Origin: an uncultured Burkholderiales bacterium
Lineage (GTDB): Bacteria > Pseudomonadota > Gammaproteobacteria > Burkholderiales > Burkholderiaceae_C
Assembly: GCA_903880855.1 (NCBI GenBank)
Contig: CAIRQX010000131.1
Location: forward strand, 1-61,304
Reading direction: 5' to 3'
DNA: 61,304 nt
Shown here: positions 34,606-43,516 of the stretch, piece after piece
Layout: every line of letters begins with the position of its first letter
Numbering within the stretch: the first letter of the stretch is position 1
The notes under the pieces: model-generated
Seen by the model: only the letters and a program-made list of their open reading frames with translations
Told to the model about the DNA's origin: nothing
The model's database searches: none
Translations under genes and position numbers: made by a program

Positions 34606-35432
34606 ACGTGCTCCGACGGATTGCCAAGAATCAGCCGCTCCATAAAAAATTGCATGCCGCCTGACGCTTGGTCAATCGGACGTAAGTGGGTACAAGCCTC
34701 AGCCAAGCGCATGAAATCGCGCGAGGCAGCAGAACCAGGCGCCATCTCGATGACGGACTGGTATTTCTTCAAGGCCCGCAAAACCATTTCGTCTTCTTCG
34801 ATCGACGTCAGGTAATGCACCGATTCACCCAAGAAACGCACGCAGACGTCGTTGAGTTTTTTATAGAGTTTCCAACCTTCGGTTTGGCTGCCGACCATAT
34901 TGGGCAAGAGGTAAATCTCGTCCAGAGCCATTTCTTTGCTGAGAATTTTGATAGTGCCGTAAGCGTCCGCGATGGACGAAGGATCGTCTTTCACCACAAT
35001 GAAGCGGCGCTGACATGCGGCCAAGAAAGACAAGACCGAAGGCGAAATGCCAGCGGCCACGTCAACAATCAAGAAATCGATGTCGTCGGTCAACGCACCA
35101 AACGACTGCACGATGCTGGCGGCTTGTAATTGGCTCAAACCTGCAAGCTCTTGCATGCCGGATGCGCCGGGAATCAATTTGATACCTTGGCGCGTCGTGA
35201 GCATGATTTCTTGCATGGTTTTTTGACCTGCAAGGAAGTGTCCGAGGTTGTATTCAGCCCGCGCACCTAATGCGATTTGTGCATTGGCCAAACCCAGATC
35301 AGCATCAAACAGCATCACGCTGTGGCCCAACTGTCGCAATGCAACAGCCAGGTTGACCGAGGTCGTGGTTTTACCCACGCCCCCTTTGCCACTGGCGATG
35401 CCGATGACTTCTGTTTTGCGTGGTTCACTCAT
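34602..35432 (-). CDS. flhG: MinD-like ATPase FlhG (FleN), flagellar number regulator
   Basis: This 276-aa protein has the deviant Walker A GKGGVGKTTTSVNLAVAL (residues about 14-31), FDADLGLANAQIALG and FLIVDVAAGISPSVLSF. FlhG limits flagellar number and antagonises FlhF and FleQ in polar-flagellate bacteria. It overlaps flhF by eight bases and fliA by four, forming the tightly coupled set flhF-flhG-fliA. Confidence 0.95.
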   Translation of the reverse strand: MSEPRKTEVIGIASGKGGVGKTTTSVNLAVALRQLGHSVMLFDADLGLANAQIALGARAEYNLGHFLAGQKTMQEIMLTTRQGIKLIPGASGMQELAGLSQLQAASIVQSFGALTDDIDFLIVDVAAGISPSVLSFLAACQRRFIVVKDDPSSIADAYGTIKILSKEMALDEIYLLPNMVGSQTEGWKLYKKLNDVCVRFLGESVHYLTSIEEDEMVLRALKKYQSVIEMAPGSAASRDFMRLAEACTHLRPIDQASGGMQFFMERLILGNPSEHV

Positions 35433-36813
35433 GGGTCAGACCTGTGCTTTCGGTTTGGTAATGGGCTGCAATTTTTTGTAACTTGTTTACTGTCAAGGCT
35501 CCCAGCGAAGCGGCTTGGGCCGATTCGGCTTGCGCGGTATTCTCTGGCAACACCAAGTTGTCGAGTGCGCGCTTGACCAGATCGGCCATCGCGACCTCTT
35601 CGACCAAGTCACTGGTGCGCTCGCCTTGGCTAGCCACCGAGACAGGCAATGATTTTTCAGTCAAAAACTGCAACAAAGCCCAAGGTTGATTGGACTCGTC
35701 CAACTTGCTGAGCATCAGGCTCGTCCAAGTGTTGTCGGTGTTCTCGAACAGTCGGCGCAAAGTGGCAGCCGACGCATCGACTGGGACTACGGCATGGAAA
35801 CCAATGTCTTGTTGCAAACCACGGATCTCGCTCAAACGCTCTTGCATTTGCACGCCAGAGGTGTCAATCAAGATCAAACGGCGGCCTGCATGCTCTTCGA
35901 GCAATAACTTCAAGGTGCCGATGTTGATGGCGCGGAAACTGTCAACGCCAGACTGGGCGCTGAGCAACTGGGTTTGGTTCCAAGCGCCAGCGCGTTGGTC
36001 GTGGTAACTGATCACCATGACTTTTTCGCTGCCATGGGCCAGAGAAGCTGCTTGTGCCAAACGCGCCACCATCAATGATTTGCCGGCACCAGAAGGGCCG
36101 ACCAAAACGTGGATGCCAGAAGAAGGCACAGTCAACTGTTCTTGCTCGACCGCATGGGTAAGTTGATTTTGCAAAGCGAGCTTGGCGTCCGCCATGTTGT
36201 CGTGGTCTTTGATGCTGTCGATTAACAAGGCGCGCAAGGCGACTGGAATCGGCGCGTCATTGAGTGCATCACGCAAAGGAGACAAAGCGGGTGGTAGAGG
36301 CATGGTGCCTTGCCACGTAGCCATTTGTTGGCTGAGTTTAAATTCGCGGCGCAAAGAAGCAAGCTCTTCACGTACGAGTTCGACAATCTCGCGGCCACGC
36401 ACCATTTCGTGGTCGCGGATCTCTTGTTCGGCCTCAGTAGCCTTTGCCTTAACCACAGGCTTGGCTGTGACTTTTGCTTTCACGGGCTCAGCTTTGGCGT
36501 TGACTTGAATAATCGGCTTAGCCACTTGGGTGGCTTGGCGTTCGCGTGCTTGGCGCTTGTTATCTTCAAAGGTTTGACCCAAGAGCACATCAAATTTGCT
36601 GGCGGGCGCTTTATTAGAGGCGTTGGCGAATTCTGATTTGAGAAACGGTTCTGCTTCTTCTGCAGAGAGCGCTGGAAGATCGACTGCCACGATGAGTTCG
36701 GTCAGGCCATTGACCTGGCTGCTGGAGATGACCAGCACGTCAGGGCCGTATTGCGCGATCGCCTTTTCATTGGCGGTTCGTGCATTGCGGGCGAGGATTC
36801 GTTTGAGTTCCAT
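35425..36813 (-). CDS. flhF: SRP-type GTPase FlhF, flagellar placement
   Basis: This 462-aa protein has a basic N-terminal domain, a variable Lys/Ala/Val-rich linker (about 95-130) and a C-terminal NG domain. GTPase motifs are VGPSGAGKSLMVARL, LILIDTSGVQMQERL and LSKLDES. The P-loop ends KSL rather than the usual KTT. FlhF marks the pole for flagellar assembly. It follows flhA by 34 bp. Confidence 0.95.
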   Translation of the reverse strand: MELKRILARNARTANEKAIAQYGPDVLVISSSQVNGLTELIVAVDLPALSAEEAEPFLKSEFANASNKAPASKFDVLLGQTFEDNKRQARERQATQVAKPIIQVNAKAEPVKAKVTAKPVVKAKATEAEQEIRDHEMVRGREIVELVREELASLRREFKLSQQMATWQGTMPLPPALSPLRDALNDAPIPVALRALLIDSIKDHDNMADAKLALQNQLTHAVEQEQLTVPSSGIHVLVGPSGAGKSLMVARLAQAASLAHGSEKVMVISYHDQRAGAWNQTQLLSAQSGVDSFRAINIGTLKLLLEEHAGRRLILIDTSGVQMQERLSEIRGLQQDIGFHAVVPVDASAATLRRLFENTDNTWTSLMLSKLDESNQPWALLQFLTEKSLPVSVASQGERTSDLVEEVAMADLVKRALDNLVLPENTAQAESAQAASLGALTVNKLQKIAAHYQTESTGLTHE

Positions 36814-36847
36814 AAGTTGCTCACTCTGTCTTGGTCAATGGTTTAAA

Positions 36848-38950
36848 TCAGTCGTTATTTTTCTTGGCGTCCACCGTGTGGATCACTTTGACGGCCTGGT
36901 CATCTGGGATTTCGCTGTAAGACAGCACTGTCAAATCGTTCACACGGAAGCGTGCGGCTTTGGAGAGCCAACCGCGGATCACAGGAGAGACCACCAACAC
37001 GGCGGGATGTCCCATGTCTTCTACGGCGCGCGATCCTTCGCGCAACGCAGCAAATAAGTTTTCGGCCAAGCTTGGCTCCATCACCACGGGCTGGCCGGGC
37101 TGGCTTTGTTGCAACACGTTGTGTAGCAACTGCTCGAGCGTGGGTTCTAAGGTCATGACTTGCAAGCTGTTGTCGCCGTCGATCAGGTTTTGCATGATCA
37201 TGCGGCCCAACTTGGGACGCACGATGGCAGTGAGTTGTTCGGGGTCTTGGGTGCGGGTGCTGGCTTCGGTCAAAGCTTCGGCAATCGTGCGCATGTCGCG
37301 AATCGAGACAGACTCTTGCAACAGGTTTTGCAAAGTGCGGGTCAAGATGCCCAAAGACAATTTACCGGGGACCAAGTCTTCCACAATTTTGGGCGACTTG
37401 GACGCGAGTTTGTCGAGCAATTGTTGGGTTTCGTCGTGGCTGAGCAAATCAGCCGCGTTTTCGCGCAACACTTTATTGAGGTGGGTCGAGATAGCAGTCG
37501 CTGCGTCCACCACGGTGTAACCCAAGGTACGGGCTTGGTCGCGTTGCGAAGGTTCGATCCACACGGCTTCCAAACCAAATGCGGGTTCGCGGGTGGCAAT
37601 GCCTTCGAGTTGGCCGTAGACCTGCCCTGGGTTGATCGCCAATTCGCGACCGACTTTGACTTCGCCTTTGCCACGCACCACGCCTTTGAGCACGATGTTG
37701 TAGGAGTCTGGGTCGATATTGAGGTCGTCGCGGATACGCACGGGTTGGACAAGAAAGCCCAACTCGGCAGAGAGTTTCTTGCGCACGCCTTTGACGCGTG
37801 ACATGAGTTCGCCGCCGGTTTCGGCGTTGACCAATGGAATGAGGCCATAACCGATTTCCAAACCAATGAGGTCGACTTGGTCGACGTCGTCCCAGTCGAG
37901 TTCTTTGGGACCTTCGGCAGGGGCAGCGTCTTTTTCCGCTTGCACGGCTTGTTCTTCTTGCACTTCTTTCGAAATGATCATCAAGCCCAAACCAGCAGCA
38001 GCCACCGACAAAGTGATGAACATCAGGTGTGGCATGCCGGGGACCATGCCCAGAATGACCAAAATGGCAGCAGATATAAATAAAGCAGTCGGATTGGCCA
38101 ACTGGTGGGAAGCCTGCTCGGTGATCGACTCAGTGGTCGTCACACGGGTCACCACAATGGCAGTAGCCAGTGACAACAAGAGAGATGGGATTTGCGCGAC
38201 CAAGCCGTCACCGATGGTCAACAAGGTATAGAGCTTGCCGGCTTCTGCAACGGGCAGGTCGTGCTGGGCGATACCAATGATCAAACCGCCGATCAAGTTG
38301 ATCAACAGAATCAACAAGCCGGCCATGGCGTCGCCGCTCACGAATTTAGAGGCACCGTCCATGGATCCGAAAAAGTCGGATTCTTGGGCCAATTCAGCGC
38401 GGCGCTTTTTGGCAGTTTCTTGGTCGATCACGCCAGCATTCAAGTCGGCATCGATAGACATTTGCTTGCCTGGCATGGCGTCTAACGTAAAGCGAGCGTT
38501 CACTTCGGAGACGCGACCGGCACCCTTGGTGACCACAATAAAGTTAATGATCATCAAAATCGAGAAGATGATGAAACCAACGACATAGTTGCCGGCGATC
38601 ACAAATTCGCCGAAAGCAGCCACCACTTTTCCCGCGGCATGGGCGCCTTCATGGCCATGGACCAAGATGACACGGGTCGATGCCACGTTCAGCGCCAAGC
38701 GCAACATGGTGGCAAATAAGAGGACGGTGGGGAAAGATGAAAACTCGAGCGGCTTGCGGGTGCTGATGGCGATCATGATGACCACCAGACTGCACATGAT
38801 GTTGAAAGTAAATAAAAAGTCTAACAACAGCGGCGGCAGTGGCAACACCAACATGGCCATGATGACGAGCACCACCACCGGAATACTGAGTCCGGTGAGG
38901 TCAAATTTCGACAAGTTCTGTCGAATCGTTGACAGAGTGAGTGTGCTCAT
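36848..38950 (-). CDS. flhA: Flagellar export gate protein FlhA
   Basis: This 700-aa protein has seven or eight N-terminal membrane helices (to about residue 325), with the conserved FHIPEP-type stretch GAGRVSEVNARFTLDAMPGK and QMSIDADLNAGVID, and a large cytoplasmic domain that docks chaperone-substrate complexes. Length and motifs are normal. The usual upstream partner flhB is absent; instead the gene starts an operon behind a sigma-54 promoter. Confidence 0.97.
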   Translation of the reverse strand: MSTLTLSTIRQNLSKFDLTGLSIPVVVLVIMAMLVLPLPPLLLDFLFTFNIMCSLVVIMIAISTRKPLEFSSFPTVLLFATMLRLALNVASTRVILVHGHEGAHAAGKVVAAFGEFVIAGNYVVGFIIFSILMIINFIVVTKGAGRVSEVNARFTLDAMPGKQMSIDADLNAGVIDQETAKKRRAELAQESDFFGSMDGASKFVSGDAMAGLLILLINLIGGLIIGIAQHDLPVAEAGKLYTLLTIGDGLVAQIPSLLLSLATAIVVTRVTTTESITEQASHQLANPTALFISAAILVILGMVPGMPHLMFITLSVAAAGLGLMIISKEVQEEQAVQAEKDAAPAEGPKELDWDDVDQVDLIGLEIGYGLIPLVNAETGGELMSRVKGVRKKLSAELGFLVQPVRIRDDLNIDPDSYNIVLKGVVRGKGEVKVGRELAINPGQVYGQLEGIATREPAFGLEAVWIEPSQRDQARTLGYTVVDAATAISTHLNKVLRENAADLLSHDETQQLLDKLASKSPKIVEDLVPGKLSLGILTRTLQNLLQESVSIRDMRTIAEALTEASTRTQDPEQLTAIVRPKLGRMIMQNLIDGDNSLQVMTLEPTLEQLLHNVLQQSQPGQPVVMEPSLAENLFAALREGSRAVEDMGHPAVLVVSPVIRGWLSKAARFRVNDLTVLSYSEIPDDQAVKVIHTVDAKKNND

Positions 38951-39026
38951 CAGTGAAATCCAGTTGAAATTGGAACGTTTAGATTGCTTTTTCGCCGTAA
39001 CACCATGTCACGGCCAAGTACACCAA

Positions 39027-39041
39027 GCAATCGATGTGCCA
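39027..39041 (-). promoter_or_regulatory. Sigma-54 promoter of the flhA operon
   Basis: The minus strand reads TGGCAC-ATCGA-TTGC-T, a perfect -24/-12 promoter. The -24 box is 39041-39036 and the -12 box 39030-39027. It lies 77 bp before flhA and should drive flhA, flhF, flhG, fliA and the 274-aa gene. Confidence 0.9.
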
Positions 39042-39065
39042 ACCCAAACTGACACCTGAGTACAT

Positions 39066-39083
39066 GGCAAGGTAAACGGCAAG
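39066..39083. promoter_or_regulatory. GGCAAG direct repeats between divergent sigma-54 promoters
   Basis: GGCAAG occurs at 39066-39071 and 39078-39083, with a 12-bp period, between the flhA and fliK promoters. GGCAAA and its inverse occur above the flgB promoter, so this may be a shared activator site. This is inference from two loci. Confidence 0.35.
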
Positions 39084-39091
39084 ATGTGACC

Positions 39092-39106
39092 TGTCACGGT
39101 TCTTGC
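39092..39106 (+). promoter_or_regulatory. Sigma-54 promoter candidate of fliKLMN
   Basis: TGTCAC-GGTTC-TTGC-T has the correct spacing and a perfect -12 box, but one of the two key G bases of the -24 box is T. It lies 32 bp before fliK. The divergent flhA promoter is perfect, which makes co-control likely. Confidence 0.55.
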
Positions 39107-39138
39107 TTATTCACTGCGTCAACTTGTTTTGAAACACC

Positions 39139-40947
39139 ATGAACCTCAACAGTTACCTTCCACTGCCAACGGCGCCTCGTGCTGCCACCCCACCAGCAAA
39201 CAGCCCTGTACAGGGGTCCGCCAGCGGGGCGGATGCTCTCGCCGGTCAGAGCCTGGGGCTCGACTTTGCCCAGATCATGGCAAAGCAATTACAGCAATTG
39301 CCGGCATCTCAACGGCAAAGTTTTGCCGCTACCAGCGACGCCATCCATGCGGATAACGCTAAAGCTTCTGAGCACTTGGCACTTTTGGCTAATAAAGATG
39401 CTGCTGCCCCAGCAGCAACCCAAGACAAGCCTGCCCCCAAAAATAATTCCCGCGTGTCCCAGGACGCTCCTGGACACGCCGATGACAAGCAAGAATCAAG
39501 CACGAAATCGTCTTCAGGTGGTTCGCAACGCAGCCGTAAGACCTCGGATGGCAACGACAAAGACAGCGACTCTGCGGCGGCAACACCTTGGCAGGGCAAT
39601 TTGCCCCAAGTCTTAGATTTGGCCGTTAAGGCTGCTAACACCGTTGCCAGCGTGGCGGCTAACCCAGCATCTGCAGGCATACAAGCGGCGCGCACTGCTG
39701 CCAACCTTGCTGCGCAAGAGCTTGCCCAAGCATCTGATCAGACTACAAGTAAGTTACAGATGTTTGCGCTGAGCCCCAAAGTGCACATCATCACCGACCC
39801 ACTCCAAGCGCCCAGCCCTGAGAGCTTGACCGCATTTGCCAAATCCATGGGATTAGATGACGCAACGATTCAAAATTTGATGGGCTCTGGGACTTCCAAT
39901 GCAAGCACCGCAGGATCCAATGGACTTGCGTCGCCTGGTGCTAACAATGCAGCCACTAACCCTGGCTTACAAATCAGCGCCTTGTTGGGTGCCGCTTTGA
40001 ATGGTGGCTCCGACAAACTAGGAATTTCCCAGGCAGATGCCCCCGCTTTTAACCAAGCGATGACACAAGCCCCGTCTTCTAGCGTGCAATCCCCTGCCGC
40101 GAATGCCAACCTATTACAAAGCGCTGCTGCTGCACCTTTAAATTTTGGAATCAGCGGTTTACCTGTCAATGGCCTGAGCCAAGCAGAGATGGCGTCGATC
40201 CAACAGATTCAAATGACCGTGCTGCCTCCAGCCGTATTGCCGGTGCAAAGCGGCAATATCTCTCAAGCCTTCAACACGCCAAGCACGGCGTCGGTGTTGT
40301 CATTGCTCGGGGGTAATGTGCAAGAACAAGACATTGCCAGTTTGTCATCCAGCTTTTCGCAAGACATGGGCGAGCAAAGTGACGCGAGCGGTTCTGAAAC
40401 CTCTGGCCAATCCTCTTCCGGTTTTGCACAAGCCCTAGCCCAATCTAGTGCTAGCGACAACCGCGCTGTAGCCAGCAAAGAAGCTGCTACTGCTGTACCC
40501 ACACCAATGAACGAGGTCTACGACCAATTGAGTGACAAACTCGCAACCGAGATGGCAGCGCGCATGCACAAGCAATTGAGCGACGGCCAATGGAAGATGA
40601 AGTTTGGTCTACGCCCTGCCCACTTAGGTGGCGTGGAAATTCAACTCGAGATGAAAGACGGCAAACTCGATGCAGTATTTCGTGCTGAAAACCCCATGAC
40701 GCGCGATCTGTTACAAAACAGTACCCAACGCTTGCGTGACGCACTTCAAAACTTTGGTATTAATGCTGGTTTTGTCCAAGTGGGGCACAACGGCGGCCAA
40801 AACCAACAAAATGCATCCGGAAATGCATCACCCCAACCGCAAGTTAGGGACAATTCCAACGTGAGCACCAACACCAGCGACACTCAAGCCCAAGTCGTTG
40901 CAACCCGTGGCAAAGACAGTTCGTCTTTGCTTGACTTGTACGCTTAA
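39139..40947 (+). CDS. fliK: Hook-length control protein FliK
   Basis: This 602-aa protein is longer than the usual 400-450. The C-terminal hook domain is clear: WKMKFGLRPAHLGGVEIQLE, then MKDGKLDAVFRAENPMTRDL and LRDALQNFGINAGFVQVG. The rest is a low-complexity Ala/Ser/Asn/Gln-rich ruler. Its length should be read with the enlarged hook protein FlgE. It leads the fliKLMN group. Confidence 0.93.
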   Translation: MNLNSYLPLPTAPRAATPPANSPVQGSASGADALAGQSLGLDFAQIMAKQLQQLPASQRQSFAATSDAIHADNAKASEHLALLANKDAAAPAATQDKPAPKNNSRVSQDAPGHADDKQESSTKSSSGGSQRSRKTSDGNDKDSDSAAATPWQGNLPQVLDLAVKAANTVASVAANPASAGIQAARTAANLAAQELAQASDQTTSKLQMFALSPKVHIITDPLQAPSPESLTAFAKSMGLDDATIQNLMGSGTSNASTAGSNGLASPGANNAATNPGLQISALLGAALNGGSDKLGISQADAPAFNQAMTQAPSSSVQSPAANANLLQSAAAAPLNFGISGLPVNGLSQAEMASIQQIQMTVLPPAVLPVQSGNISQAFNTPSTASVLSLLGGNVQEQDIASLSSSFSQDMGEQSDASGSETSGQSSSGFAQALAQSSASDNRAVASKEAATAVPTPMNEVYDQLSDKLATEMAARMHKQLSDGQWKMKFGLRPAHLGGVEIQLEMKDGKLDAVFRAENPMTRDLLQNSTQRLRDALQNFGINAGFVQVGHNGGQNQQNASGNASPQPQVRDNSNVSTNTSDTQAQVVATRGKDSSSLLDLYA

Positions 40948-40986
40948 AACTAACAGACCACAATCTGACCCTTAGGAGAAAACACT

Positions 40987-41577
40987 ATGGCAACCGCAGA
41001 AGCACCAGCAGCAGAAGAAGTCGTTGAAGGCGAACCGAAAAAGAAGAAGCCGATTCTTCTGATCGCCTTGATCGCCGTGTCTACGATTCTCTTATTGGTC
41101 GTAGTGGTCTTCACCACCCTCTATTTCTCGGGTTATTTCGAGCACAAGAGCGAGGCAGCCGCACATGAAAAAGTCGACGAACTTGACAAAGAAGCCGAAG
41201 CAGCCAAGGCCACCCCTGGTGGCCCTGATAAGGTGACGAAAGACAGCGTAAACACGCGTTTCGAAAACACCTATTTGCAAATCGACAAAGAGTTCATGAC
41301 CAACCTCACTGCCAGCAAAAAAGTGATGGTGGTGCAAATTGCCGTGATGACACATTACGACAACCGTGTGTTTGACAACGTCAAGAAGCATGAATTTGCG
41401 ATTCGCTCAGGTATTTTGGATGTGATGCGCCAAACCACGGAAGCCGAGGCTTCACGCCCAGACTTCCGCAGTGAACTCGCCGCCAAAATCAAAGTGGTGA
41501 TGAACGATATTTTGAAGAAATACGAAGACTTCGGCGGCATTGAAGACGTTTTCTTCACGTCGTTTGTGATGCAGTAA
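40987..41577 (+). CDS. fliL: Basal-body-associated protein FliL
   Basis: This 196-aa protein has a short cytoplasmic start, one membrane helix (about 22-48, ILLIALIAVSTILLLVVVVF) and a periplasmic domain ending in YEDFGGIEDVFFTSFVMQ, the typical FliL end. FliL rings surround the stator in other bacteria. TTAGGAG precedes the ATG. Confidence 0.94.
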   Translation: MATAEAPAAEEVVEGEPKKKKPILLIALIAVSTILLLVVVVFTTLYFSGYFEHKSEAAAHEKVDELDKEAEAAKATPGGPDKVTKDSVNTRFENTYLQIDKEFMTNLTASKKVMVVQIAVMTHYDNRVFDNVKKHEFAIRSGILDVMRQTTEAEASRPDFRSELAAKIKVVMNDILKKYEDFGGIEDVFFTSFVMQ

Positions 41578-41611
41578 ATCGATACGACAAGACAATAAAG
41601 ACGCAAACCCA

Positions 41612-42604
41612 ATGAAAGCCAATCTACTCTCGGATGAAGAACTCGCAGCCCTCTCTGAAGGAGTGCGCGATGGTTCGATCGAGACCGACACCGGGTTCAA
41701 TACCAAGGTGCGGGTGCGCAAACACGACCTCGCTAGCGAAGACAGTAGCTTAGGGGTCAATGTCACTTCGATCGACATGATCAACGAGCGCTTCATCCGT
41801 ATGTTCAGAATGGGTTTGCTCGAAGTTTTGCGTACCAGTCCACGTGTCAACCCTACACGTGTGCGCATCATGAAGTACAGCGAGTACCTGCAAGATTTGA
41901 AGCCGCCATTGGCTGTCAATATGATTCGCATGGGCCCACTGCGTGGAAACTCTGTGATCATCATCGACCCCAACGTGGTGTTTAGTTCGCTAGACAGCTT
42001 TTTTGGTGGCTTTGGCAAAGGCGTTGCTGATTTACCGCCTGGGCGTTTGTTTACACCTACAGAATCGCGCATCATCAAAATCATTTTGGAAGTGTTCTTC
42101 CGATCTCTCAAAGAAGCGTGGGCGCCTTTGATGCCCATCGAATGCGAACACATCAGCTCTGAGATTAACCCCCACTTCGCCCAAATTGCAGACGAGAACG
42201 ACTTGGTCGTTTTAAGCCGCTTTGAAGCCGATGCAACGGCCAGCGGTGGACGCGGATTTATCGATTTGGTCTACCCCTACGCCACCTTAAAACCCGTACG
42301 CGAATTGCTCAGCAGCCGCGTGTCTAGCGGTGAAGGCAACGAAGAATCAGACCGCAAGTGGCGTGCTGACTTGGCTGCCGCTGTGGGTGATGCGAAATTG
42401 GAATTGCAGGTCACGATGGGTGAAGTGAAAACAACTTTGCACCACTTGAACAACTTGCAAGAAGGCGATTTGTTGTTCTTCAAGAAAGACGACACAGCGC
42501 TGATGACTGCCAACGGCGTTCCTGCTTTCCACGTCAATGTGGGAACGCGCGGCTCGCAAGTTGCTGTGCAAATCGACCATGAACATATCCATGGAAAACT
42601 TTGA
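41612..42604 (+). CDS. fliM: Flagellar switch protein FliM
   Basis: This 330-aa protein forms the C ring. The middle domain shows MINERFIRMFRMGLLEVLRT and MGPLRGNSVIIIDPNVVFSS, and the C-terminal SPOA domain holds LEVTMGEVKTTL-like sequence (LQVTMGEVKTTLHHLNNLQE). The N-terminal CheY-binding peptide, usually LSQDEIDALL, reads LLSDEELAALSEG, so two hydrophobic positions differ. No chemotaxis gene is in the window. Confidence 0.96.
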   Translation: MKANLLSDEELAALSEGVRDGSIETDTGFNTKVRVRKHDLASEDSSLGVNVTSIDMINERFIRMFRMGLLEVLRTSPRVNPTRVRIMKYSEYLQDLKPPLAVNMIRMGPLRGNSVIIIDPNVVFSSLDSFFGGFGKGVADLPPGRLFTPTESRIIKIILEVFFRSLKEAWAPLMPIECEHISSEINPHFAQIADENDLVVLSRFEADATASGGRGFIDLVYPYATLKPVRELLSSRVSSGEGNEESDRKWRADLAAAVGDAKLELQVTMGEVKTTLHHLNNLQEGDLLFFKKDDTALMTANGVPAFHVNVGTRGSQVAVQIDHEHIHGKL

Positions 42605-42618
42605 GTTAGGAAAACACC

Positions 42619-42996
42619 ATGAGTGAAAACACCGAAAACACTGAAACAGAAGCCCAAGAAGCACAAGTGCCTGTCGAACAAGCTGAGCACGAAGAGCACG
42701 AACCAACGCTTGAGGACTTCAAGCCGACGATGCCCGGCAACATCAACCCCGAGGTGTTGCAAAACATTGTGGTGAATTTGTCGATCGAAGTCGGTCGTGC
42801 AGAAATCAAAATCAAAGACCTGATGCGTTTGACCCAAGGCAGCGTGGTAGAACTTGACCGCATCGCGGGCGAGCCACTCGACTTACTAGTGAACAACTCA
42901 GTTGTCGCGCAAGGTGAAATCGTGCTGGTCAACGACCGTTACGGTGTGCGTTTGACGCGCGTGGTACCTTCATCCGAGCGCTTAAAGCTGGTCTAA
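42619..42996 (+). CDS. fliN: Flagellar switch protein FliN
   Basis: This 125-aa protein has an acidic N-terminal extension (to about residue 45) and the SPOA domain: NIVVNLSIEVGRAEIKIKDL, LTQGSVVELDRIAGEPLDLL and VAQGEIVLVNDRYGVRLTRV. It follows fliM after 14 bp. Confidence 0.97.
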   Translation: MSENTENTETEAQEAQVPVEQAEHEEHEPTLEDFKPTMPGNINPEVLQNIVVNLSIEVGRAEIKIKDLMRLTQGSVVELDRIAGEPLDLLVNNSVVAQGEIVLVNDRYGVRLTRVVPSSERLKLV

Positions 42997-43051
42997 GTCT
43001 CTCACCCAAAAGTTTGCTGCTGTATTGCAAATTGAGCGATTGGCATATGAG

Positions 43052-43516
43052 ATGACAGTAGATCTGGTCGACCGTCACGCGATTACGAATTTGCGCAAAA
43101 TGTGCAAATTAGAGCGTGCGCGTCTGGCCCGTATGGCCGATTTAAGCGTGCAACAAATCACCCAACTAGAAGAGGGTGGTGTCAGCGCTTTTAGTTCGGT
43201 TGAATTCAAAATCCAAGCCGCACTCAAAGTGGCTTCTATTTTGAGCGGCGTACAAGACAACGGTCTGCCTGTGGCCAATGTGTTTTACAGCAGCAAAGCC
43301 AAAGCCTCGCAAATGGGTATGGCAGTCTCCTACCACGCGCCGCGCGGAAAACCCGCAAAACCCAAATACCCAGACTCTCCTGAGTTCTACAAAATGCTGC
43401 TGATTTTTTTGGTGCTGGCGTTTTTGCTAGTGGCAGTAGCCATGCCTTTGCTGTTTGCTATTCCTAGCCAAAGCAATTTAGACCACACCGTGACGGTGCA
43501 GCCTATCAATAATTAA
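43052..43516 (+). CDS. Membrane-anchored HTH protein in the fliO position
   Basis: The 154-aa protein has an N-terminal Cro/CI-type HTH (about 12-65: NLRKMCKLERARLARMADLS, VQQITQLEEGGVSAF) as in the cytoplasmic part of RodZ, a basic Pro/Lys linker (about 97-112) and a C-terminal membrane helix (about 114-137, MLLIFLVLAFLLVAVAMPLL) with a short tail outside. It is not FliO, which has its helix near the N-terminus, although fliO normally follows fliN. fliPQR are also missing after it. The start is uncertain: ATG at 43052, or TTG at 43025. Its stop overlaps the carbonic anhydrase stop by four bases. A membrane-tethered regulator or cell-shape link is possible. Confidence 0.75.
   Translation: MTVDLVDRHAITNLRKMCKLERARLARMADLSVQQITQLEEGGVSAFSSVEFKIQAALKVASILSGVQDNGLPVANVFYSSKAKASQMGMAVSYHAPRGKPAKPKYPDSPEFYKMLLIFLVLAFLLVAVAMPLLFAIPSQSNLDHTVTVQPINN

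Noticed and set aside
39289-40502. Minus-strand ORFs opposite fliK
   Set aside because: They are shadows of the low-complexity Ala/Ser-rich frame, without start signals.
43025-43516. fliO after fliN
   Set aside because: The protein has an N-terminal HTH and a C-terminal membrane helix, opposite to FliO topology.
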